A stretch of DNA of 5,952 bases from an uncultured Clostridia bacterium (GTDB lineage: Bacteria > Bacillota > Clostridia > Christensenellales > UBA3700): positions 1 to 5,952 of the forward strand of contig CAMWSW010000064.1 in NCBI GenBank assembly GCA_947176975.1, written 5' to 3'. A program made the translations under genes and the position numbers. Positions 1 to 5,952 of this stretch are shown in pieces. The notes under the pieces are model-generated. The model was not told where the DNA came from, made no database searches, and worked only from the letters and a program-made list of their open reading frames with translations. The first letter of the stretch is position 1; the number at the start of each line of letters is the position of its first letter.

Positions 1-235
1 ATTCCTCGCAAGCCTTTGCAAGCTGATCGGGACAAGACGTCGACCTAGGTCCGCAAGTGATGCCCTTGAGTTTATCCGCTACGTCCTCGACCTTCATTCC
101 CTCGACCAATTTGCCTATTCCTTTGAGATTTCCGTTGCAACCGCCTGCAAATTTGACGTCCTTGATCACGCCGTCTTCTATATCAAAATCAATACTGCGA
201 GAGCACGTTCCCTTCGTGTTGTAAGTATAGTGCAT
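1..235 (-). CDS. TSCPD-domain small four-cysteine protein (TIGR03905-like), C terminus cut by window edge
   Basis: Reading down from the ATG at 235-233 gives 78 complete codons with no stop before the left edge. The product starts MHYTYNTKGTCSRSIDF and contains FAGGCNGN near residues 29-36 and ITCGPRSTSCPDQLA near 59-73. The TSCPD string and the spacing of Cys11, Cys33, Cys61 and Cys68 match the small uncharacterised family TIGR03905; Cys76 is a fifth cysteine. From memory, family members have about 80-85 residues, so only a few C-terminal residues should be missing. The family is distantly related to the cysteine-bearing TSCPD domain found in some ribonucleotide reductases, but its own role is not established. 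Four conserved cysteines suggest metal binding or redox chemistry, which is inference. There is no signal peptide or membrane segment, so it is probably cytosolic. The start is secured by an AGGAGG five bases upstream. The gene follows the kinase after 9 bases and is probably coupled to it. Confidence 0.9.
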   Translation of the reverse strand, partial: MHYTYNTKGTCSRSIDFDIEDGVIKDVKFAGGCNGNLKGIGKLVEGMKVEDVADKLKGITCGPRSTSCPDQLAKACEE

Positions 236-240
236 TTTTA

Positions 241-246
241 CCTCCT
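241..246 (-). promoter_or_regulatory. Ribosome binding site of the TSCPD gene, overlapping the kinase stop codon
   Basis: On the minus strand the bases read TAGGAGG: TAG (247-245) ends the kinase and AGGAGG (246-241) is a consensus Shine-Dalgarno sequence five bases before the ATG at 235-233. Ribosomes finishing the kinase therefore stop on the initiation site of the next gene, the usual layout for translational coupling. It fixes the TSCPD start codon. Confidence 0.9.
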
Positions 247-1159
247 AGAAGTTTATCTTTTTCAAATCTTTATCGGGATAAAATTCCTTGATATACGCCT
301 CGATATCCTCTCTCTTGCCCTTGTACGGTCCGGGAGCTTCCATTTTCGTAGATACTGTTGCGGTAGCCCATAAGAGGGACTGCGCCATACTGCTCGACTG
401 TCTTTGCGTGATATATGCGGCGAAAGTCGTGTCTCCGCGTCCGCTTCTGCCCGACAGATTTCTTGCTTTGATGGGGCAAGTGTACATCTCTTTGCCGTCG
501 AAAGCAAGAACCTCGGCTGAATTTGTGATGACGACTTCTTTTGCGCCCCACTCGTGCAGCATCTTCGCAGCGACGACTCTGTCAGTCTGTCCGGTAAGTA
601 TCTCGGCTTCCGCCGTATCCGTCTTGAGATAATCTATATACGGCAAGATGCGTTTCTTATCCGCCCAATCTTCAAAGTACATTTCGCCCGTAGCCCTGTT
701 GGCGTGTCTCAAAAGCGCTTGTACGTCTACCGCAATCTTACCGCGCTTTGAAAGCTCAATCATCAAATCTCCGTCAAAGTCGCCGTAAATAAGTCCCGCA
801 AAGTGATATACGTCGACGTCAACGTCGGGTATATCGTCAATAGTAAAACTGTCGCCTTGACCTATGCAAGTGCAAGTACGTCTCTCTTTGTCAGCAGTGT
901 GATACTTGTTGCGAATAGACGTGGATTCTTTGCTGGGAATATAGAATACGTCTTGCTTGTCAATGACGAAGCAATCAAGCCTGTCCTTGTCCTCGGGAGC
1001 GACTTTCGTAACTACTCCCACCTTGTATCCTCCGGCATATGCGGCTGCGGAAGAATAAATGACAGCTCCGCCTACCTCGATAATTTGATGGTCAAGATAG
1101 TCAATGTTGTAATCCAAAGATATGTGTCCTATCTCTAAAGTGTCGTAATGTTTTTTCAT
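245..1159 (-). CDS. PfkB/ribokinase-family carbohydrate kinase, substrate unknown
   Basis: The 304-residue protein has the length and motif order of the PfkB (ribokinase) family, which transfers the ATP gamma-phosphate to a hydroxyl of a sugar or related compound. Near the N terminus, EVGGAVIYSSAAAYAGG (28-44) is the Gly-Gly substrate-binding segment, followed by KVGVVTKV (46-53). Mid-protein there is AVDVQALLR (143-151), like the DVQG..R segment of some less studied PfkB subgroups. LKTDTAEAEILTG (178-190) is the usual K..(N/D)..E.. LTG motif. GRGDT (240-244) is the anion hole with Asp243 as the expected catalytic base; most relatives have GAGD. No signal peptide or membrane segment is seen, so it should be cytosolic. 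The ATG at 1159 has AAGGAG five bases upstream. The family assignment is firm. The substrate (ribose, inositol, nucleoside or another sugar) cannot be told from sequence, and no transport or sugar-catabolic gene is nearby to help. Confidence 0.93.
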   Translation of the reverse strand: MKKHYDTLEIGHISLDYNIDYLDHQIIEVGGAVIYSSAAAYAGGYKVGVVTKVAPEDKDRLDCFVIDKQDVFYIPSKESTSIRNKYHTADKERRTCTCIGQGDSFTIDDIPDVDVDVYHFAGLIYGDFDGDLMIELSKRGKIAVDVQALLRHANRATGEMYFEDWADKKRILPYIDYLKTDTAEAEILTGQTDRVVAAKMLHEWGAKEVVITNSAEVLAFDGKEMYTCPIKARNLSGRSGRGDTTFAAYITQRQSSSMAQSLLWATATVSTKMEAPGPYKGKREDIEAYIKEFYPDKDLKKINF

Positions 1160-1164
1160 CGGTT

Positions 1165-1170
1165 CTCCTT
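1165..1170 (-). promoter_or_regulatory. Ribosome binding site of the kinase gene
   Basis: The minus strand reads AAGGAG, then AACCG, then ATG at 1159-1157. This near-consensus Shine-Dalgarno with a 5-base spacer supports the chosen start. No other in-frame ATG nearby has a comparable site. Confidence 0.85.
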
Positions 1171-1180
1171 TGTTGCATTT

Positions 1181-1186
1181 ATTATA
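1181..1186 (-). promoter_or_regulatory. Possible -10 box (TATAAT) of a kinase/TSCPD promoter
   Basis: A perfect TATAAT hexamer sits on the minus strand about 22 bases before the kinase ATG. No convincing -35 box lies 16-18 bases upstream; the bases there are AT-only (such as ATAAAT). A TTGAAA is present, but only 9 bases away, which is too close. In such AT-rich DNA the hexamer could arise by chance. If used, transcription would begin just before the ribosome binding site, giving a very short leader. Confidence 0.35.
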
Positions 1187-1191
1187 TTTCT

Positions 1192-1205
1192 ATTATTTCA
1201 ATAAT
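1192..1205. repeat. AT-only dyad in the intergenic gap
   Basis: On the plus strand ATTATT and AATAAT flank a two-base TC centre, a 14-base inverted repeat. It lies just upstream of the TATAAT hexamer and within the region a -35 element would occupy. As an RNA hairpin it would be weak, with only A-U pairs, so a DNA-binding site is more plausible than a terminator. AT-rich intergenic DNA often produces such dyads by chance. Confidence 0.3.
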
Positions 1206-1207
1206 TT

Positions 1208-1223
1208 ATACGATATACCGTAT
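1208..1223. promoter_or_regulatory. Near-perfect 16-base palindrome, candidate operator
   Basis: The minus strand reads ATACGGTATATCGTAT. Seven of eight paired positions are complementary, and the exception is a G opposite T. Its first base is the last base of the giant gene's TAA stop codon, and it lies about 50 bases ahead of the kinase ATG. It is not followed by a T-run on either strand, so it does not look like an intrinsic terminator. An operator for the kinase-TSCPD pair is possible, but this is inference from symmetry and position only. Confidence 0.35.
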
Positions 1224-4200
1224 TAGTATTGCGCTCCGTAGTCAACTATCATTGCGCCCTTGCCCAACACGACGTTTTCATTTTTATTCGTCACGCTCTC
1301 TATTGGCGCAATTTTCTTACATTTTTGGAGAAGTTGCCCAAGCGTCAGCGTATAAGAAAACTCCTTCACTTCTATTATCGTCATATTGAATATCTCAGAC
1401 TTGGCGTCGTCGGTATTATTCACGTCAAGCCCGCCGCCTTGAGAATTGTTGGTCTTCATCAATCGAGTCAAAACGCCGCACTCATCTTCGGTCATTGAAT
1501 TGTATTTTATTGATACTTCTTTGCTTGCCAATTCGTATATTATAGTCAAATCCGCGCGCTCGGGAAGTATCGACATCTCCGCGCCTGCGGCGTCCGTCAT
1601 ATTCATGTCAAGCGTGATGAGGAAATACTCATTGTCATTGAGCAATCCCAACTTTTGTCTGACAGTATTAAATTTGCCCCCAACGTCATTTGAACTCTTT
1701 GGCGCGAATACGACGTGTTGCAATGTAGCTGCGCTCTTTGCAAGTTGCAATGACTCAAGCAATTTGCCCGTATCCAACTTTGAAGCTATATTCCAATCGC
1801 CTATTGCTCCGCTTATCTGCATCTCTCTTTTAGAAGCGTCTGCCAAAAGCAAAAGATTACTATCTCTCTCCATGCTTGCGACAATCGTATACGATACCGA
1901 ATTGCCGTCGCTCAAATTGTTGGGTAAATCAAATCCCTGCAACTCCAATCTATCGTAGAGCGCCTCGAGCGTATCTTTGACGTCTTGAGGCTCCACGTCT
2001 CCTTGATTGTCAGCCCCGCTAATCTTTTTAGCAGATACTTCGTATATACTGTCAAGTTCCATCACGCCTCCGCCCGTAACTCCGTCGACCGTTACGTCTC
2101 CGTAATATCTGACTTTCATATTGTCAGTCAAAGATTTCATCGTGTCGCGTACGCTGTCGGAACATTCTTCGTTGGCTTGATCAATACTCTTGCTTTCTTT
2201 TCCTTCTTTTTCGTTGAGCTTGCCTACCATTGATTGAATTGCTTTTGCTTCGTCGTCATTGAGGTCATTGATGCGTATCTTCGTGCAAAGCTCGTCAGTC
2301 TCGGCAAGAGCATCGACGTCTATATCAACTACGATAGACATCTCTTGAGGTAACAACTGCGTAAACTTGTCTTTATCCTGCTCTATACCGACAGCGCTGT
2401 TGTATACTATTATCATCTTGTCGTCGAGGATATACAACGCTTTCATCACGGCGTCTTGATAGCCGTCCGCGCTGAACTCAACGCTATTCTCAATCATAAG
2501 CAATAGCTCTTCTCCGTCTATGCTCGGGCGAAGCTGCTCTACGCTCATAAGTCTCTTTTGCTGACTCGTGAGTTTTTGTCCGTCGATACTCTTTGCGTAA
2601 TCCTTTGCGTAATCGCCCAGTATCGAGAGAATTGCCGTAGCTCCGTCCTGCAAAGGATGAGCAAGCGCGTACTTAACGTTGATATCGGCGATGGCTTTGC
2701 TTGAATTGACCGCCCTGTTGCCATTCTCAAAATCAAGGAATACTCCTTTTGCATACTCATACTTTTGGGGCATATTGTTGACTTTGCAAAGTCCGTTGCG
2801 GAAATCCATTTCTTTGGGCATGCCGCTTTGCGCCTCATAATCTTTTGCAGATGCTCCGTATATGGAGTTGAGCGCAATCTGATATACCGTCTCGTTGAAC
2901 ATCAATCCGCCTTGAGCAAGGAACGTCACCGTAAAGGAATCGTTGTGTATTTTGCCCCTGAATTCGTCGAGACTTTCCTCCATATCTTGCATTATTTTGT
3001 CAAGAGAAACTTCCTCGGGCGGCTCAGCTCCCTCGGCTTTGGTATTGTTTTGAATCCTATCTATCAATTTTAATAACAACTGCAGATCTTGATCTTCCCC
3101 TTTGTCTTCGACGTATTTCACGGAATTGATATCCATTGCATAGACGTTCATGGGGCTTCGCTCTCCGCTTTCATTGGAAATATATCCAAGCTCTATAGTC
3201 ACGTTGATATAGAGGTACTCGGGCATCAATCCCTTGGCATTTTCGTCTTCAAGATTGTCTTTTGCGCGCAAAGTCAGCGTCATAACGTTTTCGTCATTGT
3301 CGGAAAAGACTACCTCTTGGTCTTTTAAGAAAGACATATCTCCCGCCGCGGAAACGTGAGTGCGCATGAGATACGCAATCTCCTCTCTTGAGAATTTCGG
3401 CTTGAAATTATCGTTTATCTCTTGATCGATTTGGCTTTGGCTCTTGCCTGTCGTGTCCGTAACGTTGGCAATAGATTTCAAATCGTTTGCTCTGATATTC
3501 TCAATACTGAATTGCTCTCCGCCTATCTCTTTAAAGCCGTCAAGCAACGAATCGTTCTTTGCGTCTGTCTTTAAACTATTTTTAAAACTGTCGCTGATAA
3601 AATACTTATTATACAGTTCTACGTCGATAAAGTTGTCGAGACTAGTCGCCGCAGTAAAATTGCCGCCGCTGACTGCATCGTAGTCATAACCGTAAAGGTC
3701 TTTCAAAAGTCTGCGGATTTCTTGCGGAGTGAATACGTGGTCGGTCGGATCGTCACTTTTCATCATATCGCTGTTTGCCATCACGGAGAAAAGATGATCG
3801 AGCGTCAAAGCGTCGTCCGCAAACTTGTAATCAATACCCTTGACGTCTTTCATAAATTTTTTGACTTCAACGTCTATATTGTCTGCTATCTCGCTTTCCG
3901 TCATATTCTTACCCGACAACTTGCGAATTATCGAGAAAACGGCAGCCATATCGTCGTCATCCATTCCGTCAATAACGACTTTGACGCAATTCTCTTCGCT
4001 ATTCGCAATCATCTTGGGAGCGTCGATTATCAAAGTGATATAGGCAAGTTGAGGCAACAAATTTGAGTACTTGCTCAAATCTATTTCTTCTTCCTCAATA
4101 GGAGGCTCGCCCTCTTGAGGCACGTCGGCAATCTCTTCTTGTGTCTGGACTTCGTTTGGTTTCGTTTCGTATAGATTTGCTTGCAGATATAATACTATCT

Positions 4201-5952
4201 CGTCGTCGTTTATCCTTGCGCCCAATACTTGAGCGGATTTGAGCGTCTCGCTCATATTATCCATATCTATATTGAGTTCCATCAAATGAGCAAACTCGCC
4301 TGCCGTCATCATAGGATAAATTTCGTTCATGCCGCGATTGTCATGCGCCAACGCCGACTGATTTATAGAAGAACCGAAAGTCTTCTTCAATCCCATGACG
4401 CTATGCAACAAATTTTCATCGTCGGTGATTATACCTTGTTGCAAATAATACTTACTTTCAAGCTCTCCTATAAAGCCGCTTGCGCTGTTCGTCTTGTTGC
4501 AATCTGCGCTCGCCACTTCAAAGGTGTTGGCTTGTTTCATTATATTGTACAGCTTCTCTGGCTCAATCTTGTGTTCATCGTCCTCGTCGAGCATTCCCGT
4601 ACCGCAAACTACTTCAAATAAATCGGGCAAGTATGCGCACTCGTCGGCAAATAGAATATCGCAGCCTATCTTCTCTTGCATTTGCGCAAGTCCGTCTTTC
4701 AATCCGCCGTCAACCTTTTCGCATATTACGTCATACGTCAAAGAGGAAGTGTCCATTCCGAATTTTTCCGCAAGCGCAGTCAAAGTCTGAAGATGCTGTT
4801 TTGAGTGTTCCTCTCCCGTCTTGTTGATTTCAATCGTCGTGGGCAAGTTCTTGTCTGCATTAGTGCATATATTCGCGCTGACGTAGATATATTCGGGCAC
4901 TAACTGTTTTATCAATGAGGACATTACGCTCTCATCGTCATATCCCAACATCTGCGATAAATTTACCCTTAAATCTACGGAAAGAATCTTCGACTTGCAA
5001 CTCATCTTAACGATATCTGCCGATATATCTCCCAACAAACCTTCGTTCTTGACGTAGTCGGACAGCATTCCCGCAAGAGCGTCGTATTCCGTGCGAACTT
5101 TGAGACGCTGAGAATAGTTGCCCGAATAATCCATATCGTTGAGACGTATCGCCTCAAGCGCATCGTCGCTGCTTGCAAAGTTCATTACGTCTTTTATGGT
5201 ATTGTCATTGCTTATCTTACCGTCGGAATTGTCAAGACAGTACTTGACGCTTATCTCCGACACGAATACGCTCGTCTTTTGCTTTATCTCTTCAGGCGTG
5301 GGCATAACGAGCTTCAAAGACTCTCCCGTGGGCAACTTGATATCCTTGAGCATATACAAAAAGGCTTGCTCGCTGACGTCTACGTCCAACATACCCATGA
5401 GCGAAGCTATAGGATAGAGGTCCACACTGCCCGACGGAACGAAAGTGATAGGCAATTTCTTTTGCGCCCCGTCAAGTACTTCCACTACCTTGCCGTTGAC
5501 TTGAACGAGCAAATCGCTTATAGAAGTCGTCTCACCCGTCTTCTTGAGTATGACGTCGATAATGCGTACTATCTTGTTGACCTTGGTCTCTTCAAGCCTG
5601 TTGATCGAAGCTTCGACAGGCTTTGTCGTGTCGTATGGATATACTCTGACCGACGCGTACAACTTGTCAGGCAAAATCAATTTTACTATTGAAGGTATGC
5701 CGAATTCTTTCAAAAGATTGGAAAGCAAATCTTTTGCTTTGACTTCCAACGTGATTTTTAAACTCGTGTCAACGTCAATTTCGTTGCCCGATATAATAAT
5801 TTGCTTTACAGCCAAAACTTCATTGATAGGTTTACCGATAGACTTCTCTATCTCCTCTAATTGACCGAATGAACCTGCCAACGCCGAGAATGCGTCGTTG
5901 ATGACCGCCGCAAGTTGCCTGTCGGGGATTTCGAGTATATTGTCCTCTCCGT
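1223..5952 (-). CDS. Giant repeat protein of unknown function, N terminus beyond the window
   Basis: This frame is open from the right edge to a TAA at 1225-1223, giving 1575 visible residues (counted here from the first complete codon at 5950). A TTG at 5881 could be read as a start, but the 23 codons before it are open and contain IPDRQLAAVIN, which matches the helix that opens later repeat units; no ribosome binding site precedes the TTG. The gene therefore starts outside the window. The protein is built of six diverged units with landmark prolines at about 94, 352, 633, 910, 1201 and 1463. It is rich in Asp, Glu, Asn and Ser, with scattered cysteines. I see no membrane segment, enzyme signature, nucleotide-binding loop, LPxTG signal or C-terminal anchor, and the C terminus is DYGAQY. 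I do not recognise the family. A surface, envelope or large scaffold role would fit the repeats, but an N-terminal signal or membrane anchor would have to lie upstream. Confidence 0.9.
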   Translation of the reverse strand, partial: GEDNILEIPDRQLAAVINDAFSALAGSFGQLEEIEKSIGKPINEVLAVKQIIISGNEIDVDTSLKITLEVKAKDLLSNLLKEFGIPSIVKLILPDKLYASVRVYPYDTTKPVEASINRLEETKVNKIVRIIDVILKKTGETTSISDLLVQVNGKVVEVLDGAQKKLPITFVPSGSVDLYPIASLMGMLDVDVSEQAFLYMLKDIKLPTGESLKLVMPTPEEIKQKTSVFVSEISVKYCLDNSDGKISNDNTIKDVMNFASSDDALEAIRLNDMDYSGNYSQRLKVRTEYDALAGMLSDYVKNEGLLGDISADIVKMSCKSKILSVDLRVNLSQMLGYDDESVMSSLIKQLVPEYIYVSANICTNADKNLPTTIEINKTGEEHSKQHLQTLTALAEKFGMDTSSLTYDVICEKVDGGLKDGLAQMQEKIGCDILFADECAYLPDLFEVVCGTGMLDEDDEHKIEPEKLYNIMKQANTFEVASADCNKTNSASGFIGELESKYYLQQGIITDDENLLHSVMGLKKTFGSSINQSALAHDNRGMNEIYPMMTAGEFAHLMELNIDMDNMSETLKSAQVLGARINDDEIVLYLQANLYETKPNEVQTQEEIADVPQEGEPPIEEEEIDLSKYSNLLPQLAYITLIIDAPKMIANSEENCVKVVIDGMDDDDMAAVFSIIRKLSGKNMTESEIADNIDVEVKKFMKDVKGIDYKFADDALTLDHLFSVMANSDMMKSDDPTDHVFTPQEIRRLLKDLYGYDYDAVSGGNFTAATSLDNFIDVELYNKYFISDSFKNSLKTDAKNDSLLDGFKEIGGEQFSIENIRANDLKSIANVTDTTGKSQSQIDQEINDNFKPKFSREEIAYLMRTHVSAAGDMSFLKDQEVVFSDNDENVMTLTLRAKDNLEDENAKGLMPEYLYINVTIELGYISNESGERSPMNVYAMDINSVKYVEDKGEDQDLQLLLKLIDRIQNNTKAEGAEPPEEVSLDKIMQDMEESLDEFRGKIHNDSFTVTFLAQGGLMFNETVYQIALNSIYGASAKDYEAQSGMPKEMDFRNGLCKVNNMPQKYEYAKGVFLDFENGNRAVNSSKAIADINVKYALAHPLQDGATAILSILGDYAKDYAKSIDGQKLTSQQKRLMSVEQLRPSIDGEELLLMIENSVEFSADGYQDAVMKALYILDDKMIIVYNSAVGIEQDKDKFTQLLPQEMSIVVDIDVDALAETDELCTKIRINDLNDDEAKAIQSMVGKLNEKEGKESKSIDQANEECSDSVRDTMKSLTDNMKVRYYGDVTVDGVTGGGVMELDSIYEVSAKKISGADNQGDVEPQDVKDTLEALYDRLELQGFDLPNNLSDGNSVSYTIVASMERDSNLLLLADASKREMQISGAIGDWNIASKLDTGKLLESLQLAKSAATLQHVVFAPKSSNDVGGKFNTVRQKLGLLNDNEYFLITLDMNMTDAAGAEMSILPERADLTIIYELASKEVSIKYNSMTEDECGVLTRLMKTNNSQGGGLDVNNTDDAKSEIFNMTIIEVKEFSYTLTLGQLLQKCKKIAPIESVTNKNENVVLGKGAMIVDYGAQY
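1448..1648 (-). repeat. Repeat core 6 (last) of the giant protein
   Basis: This covers visible residues about 1435-1501. The strand LNDNEYFLITLDMN is followed by ILPERADLTIIYEL (landmark Pro 1463), then EVSIKYNSMTEDECGVLTRLM, which is strand, acidic cap and helix. The opening helix TGKLLESLQLAKSA lies 65 residues before the proline. Only about 75 residues follow this core before the stop, so the unit lacks its last half. Confidence 0.65.
2210..2434 (-). repeat. Repeat core 5 of the giant protein
   Basis: This covers visible residues about 1173-1247. The strand LDDKMIIVYNSAVG precedes LLPQEMSIVVDIDV (landmark Pro 1201), then TKIRINDLNDDEAKAIQSMV forms the third strand, acidic cap and helix. 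The opening helix GEELLLMIENS lies 52 residues before the proline. Later in the unit, EPQDVKDTLEALYDRL matches helices of units 2 and 3. It is one of the two clearest copies, with core 3. Confidence 0.75.
3047..3304 (-). repeat. Repeat core 4 of the giant protein
   Basis: This covers visible residues about 883-968. The strand DENVMTLTLRAKD is followed by LMPEYLYINVTIEL (landmark Pro 910). That segment is close to the LVPEYIYVSANIC of core 2. The third strand is MNVYAMDINSVKY, and an 8-10 residue insertion separates it from the helix DLQLLLKLIDRI. The opening helix SREEIAYLMR lies 52 residues before the proline. Confidence 0.75.
3908..4213 (-). repeat. Repeat core 3 of the giant protein, with acidic insertion
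   Basis: This covers visible residues about 580-681. The strand INDDEIVLYLQANL and LLPQLAYITLIIDA (landmark Pro 633) are separated by an acidic linker absent from other copies. Then VKVVIDGMDDDDMAAVFSII gives the third strand, acidic cap and helix. The helix TAGEFAHLMEL opens the unit 80 residues before the proline, compared with 52 in units 4 and 5, the difference being largely the linker. Confidence 0.75.
4079..4162 (-). other. Acidic, proline-containing linker inside core 3
   Basis: Visible residues about 597-624 include EVQTQEEIADVPQEGEPP and a run of four glutamates. The segment is almost free of hydrophobic residues and probably disordered. It sits between the first two strands of core 3, a place where a loop can lengthen without disturbing the fold. 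A shorter, similar stretch (AEGAEPPEE) follows the helix of core 4. Confidence 0.7.
4751..4996 (-). repeat. Repeat core 2 of the giant protein
   Basis: This covers visible residues about 319-400. The strand KSKILSVDLRVNL is followed by LVPEYIYVSANIC (landmark Pro 352), then TTIEINKTGEEHSKQHLQTL gives the third strand, polar cap and helix. Later in the unit EPEKLYNIMKQ corresponds to TPQEIRRLLKDLYG in unit 3. The match to core 4 around the proline is the best single pairwise match. Confidence 0.7.
5537..5800 (-). repeat. Repeat core 1 (first visible) of the giant protein
   Basis: This covers visible residues about 51-138. The strand IDVDTSLKITLEVK is followed by ILPDKLYASVRVYP (landmark Pro 94), then VEASINRLEETKVNKIVRII gives the third strand, acidic cap and helix. 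The opening helix IPDRQLAAVIN is encoded upstream of the TTG at 5881. This copy is the most diverged of the first five, and more copies may lie beyond the window. Confidence 0.65.

Noticed and set aside
262..551. Two minus-strand open frames (262-507 and 270-551) overlapping the kinase
   Set aside because: Both are alternative frames of the kinase's conserved C-terminal half, which carries the GRGDT motif in the correct frame. Their translations are arginine-rich and unlike real proteins.
1195..1200. TTGAAA as a -35 box paired with the TATAAT at 1181-1186
   Set aside because: The spacer is only 9 bases, far below the usual 16-18.
1208..1223. Palindrome as an intrinsic terminator of the giant gene
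   Set aside because: The stem is short and AT-rich and is followed by AAATTATTG rather than a run of T, so it does not fit a rho-independent terminator.
1446..1958. Plus-strand open frame of 170 codons
   Set aside because: It lies wholly antisense to the giant gene, whose repeat pattern continues through this region. The translation shows no recognisable motif and no ribosome binding site was seen before its start.
2545..2877. Minus-strand open frame of 110 codons inside the giant gene
   Set aside because: It is an out-of-frame shadow. The main frame is uninterrupted here and repeat landmarks on both sides keep phase, so there is no frameshift to explain.
5279..5692. Plus-strand open frame of 137 codons near the right end
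   Set aside because: It is antisense to repeat unit 1 of the giant gene, arginine-rich and without a plausible ribosome binding site.

Overview
The window is a compact stretch of bacterial chromosome in which every supportable gene lies on the minus strand, so it reads from right to left. Three genes are visible: the 3' part of a giant repeat protein (1223-5952, its start lying beyond the right edge), a complete PfkB/ribokinase-family sugar kinase (245-1159), and almost all of a small four-cysteine TSCPD-domain protein (1-235, running off the left edge). I saw no tRNA, rRNA, CRISPR array, insertion sequence or phage gene, and nothing credible on the plus strand.

The organism is most likely an anaerobic Firmicute, probably an uncultured clostridial gut-type lineage. 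This is inferred from strong AGGAGG-type ribosome binding sites, short intergenic gaps, moderate base composition by eye, and the four-Cys TSCPD protein, a family I associate mainly with Clostridia and relatives. No marker gene allows a firmer placement.

The most notable content is the giant protein. At least 1575 residues are visible, and I do not recognise it as a named family. By eye it consists of six diverged copies of a unit about 260-290 residues long. Each has a core of a strand, an L-x-P-(E/Q/D) turn, a second strand, a third strand ending near I-(N/D), an acidic cap and an amphipathic helix. The last copy is cut short at the C terminus. The repeat pattern shows that coding continues upstream of the only possible start codon near the right edge (a TTG at 5881), so the true start is outside the window.

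A 63-base gap (1160-1222) separates the giant gene from the kinase gene. It holds an almost perfect 16-base palindrome touching the giant gene's stop codon, a second AT-rich dyad, a TATAAT hexamer and a good ribosome binding site, but no obvious intrinsic terminator. The kinase and TSCPD genes are only 9 bases apart and the TSCPD ribosome binding site overlaps the kinase stop codon, so these two are very probably co-transcribed and translationally coupled. A functional link between the giant gene and the downstream pair is not shown by the sequence.
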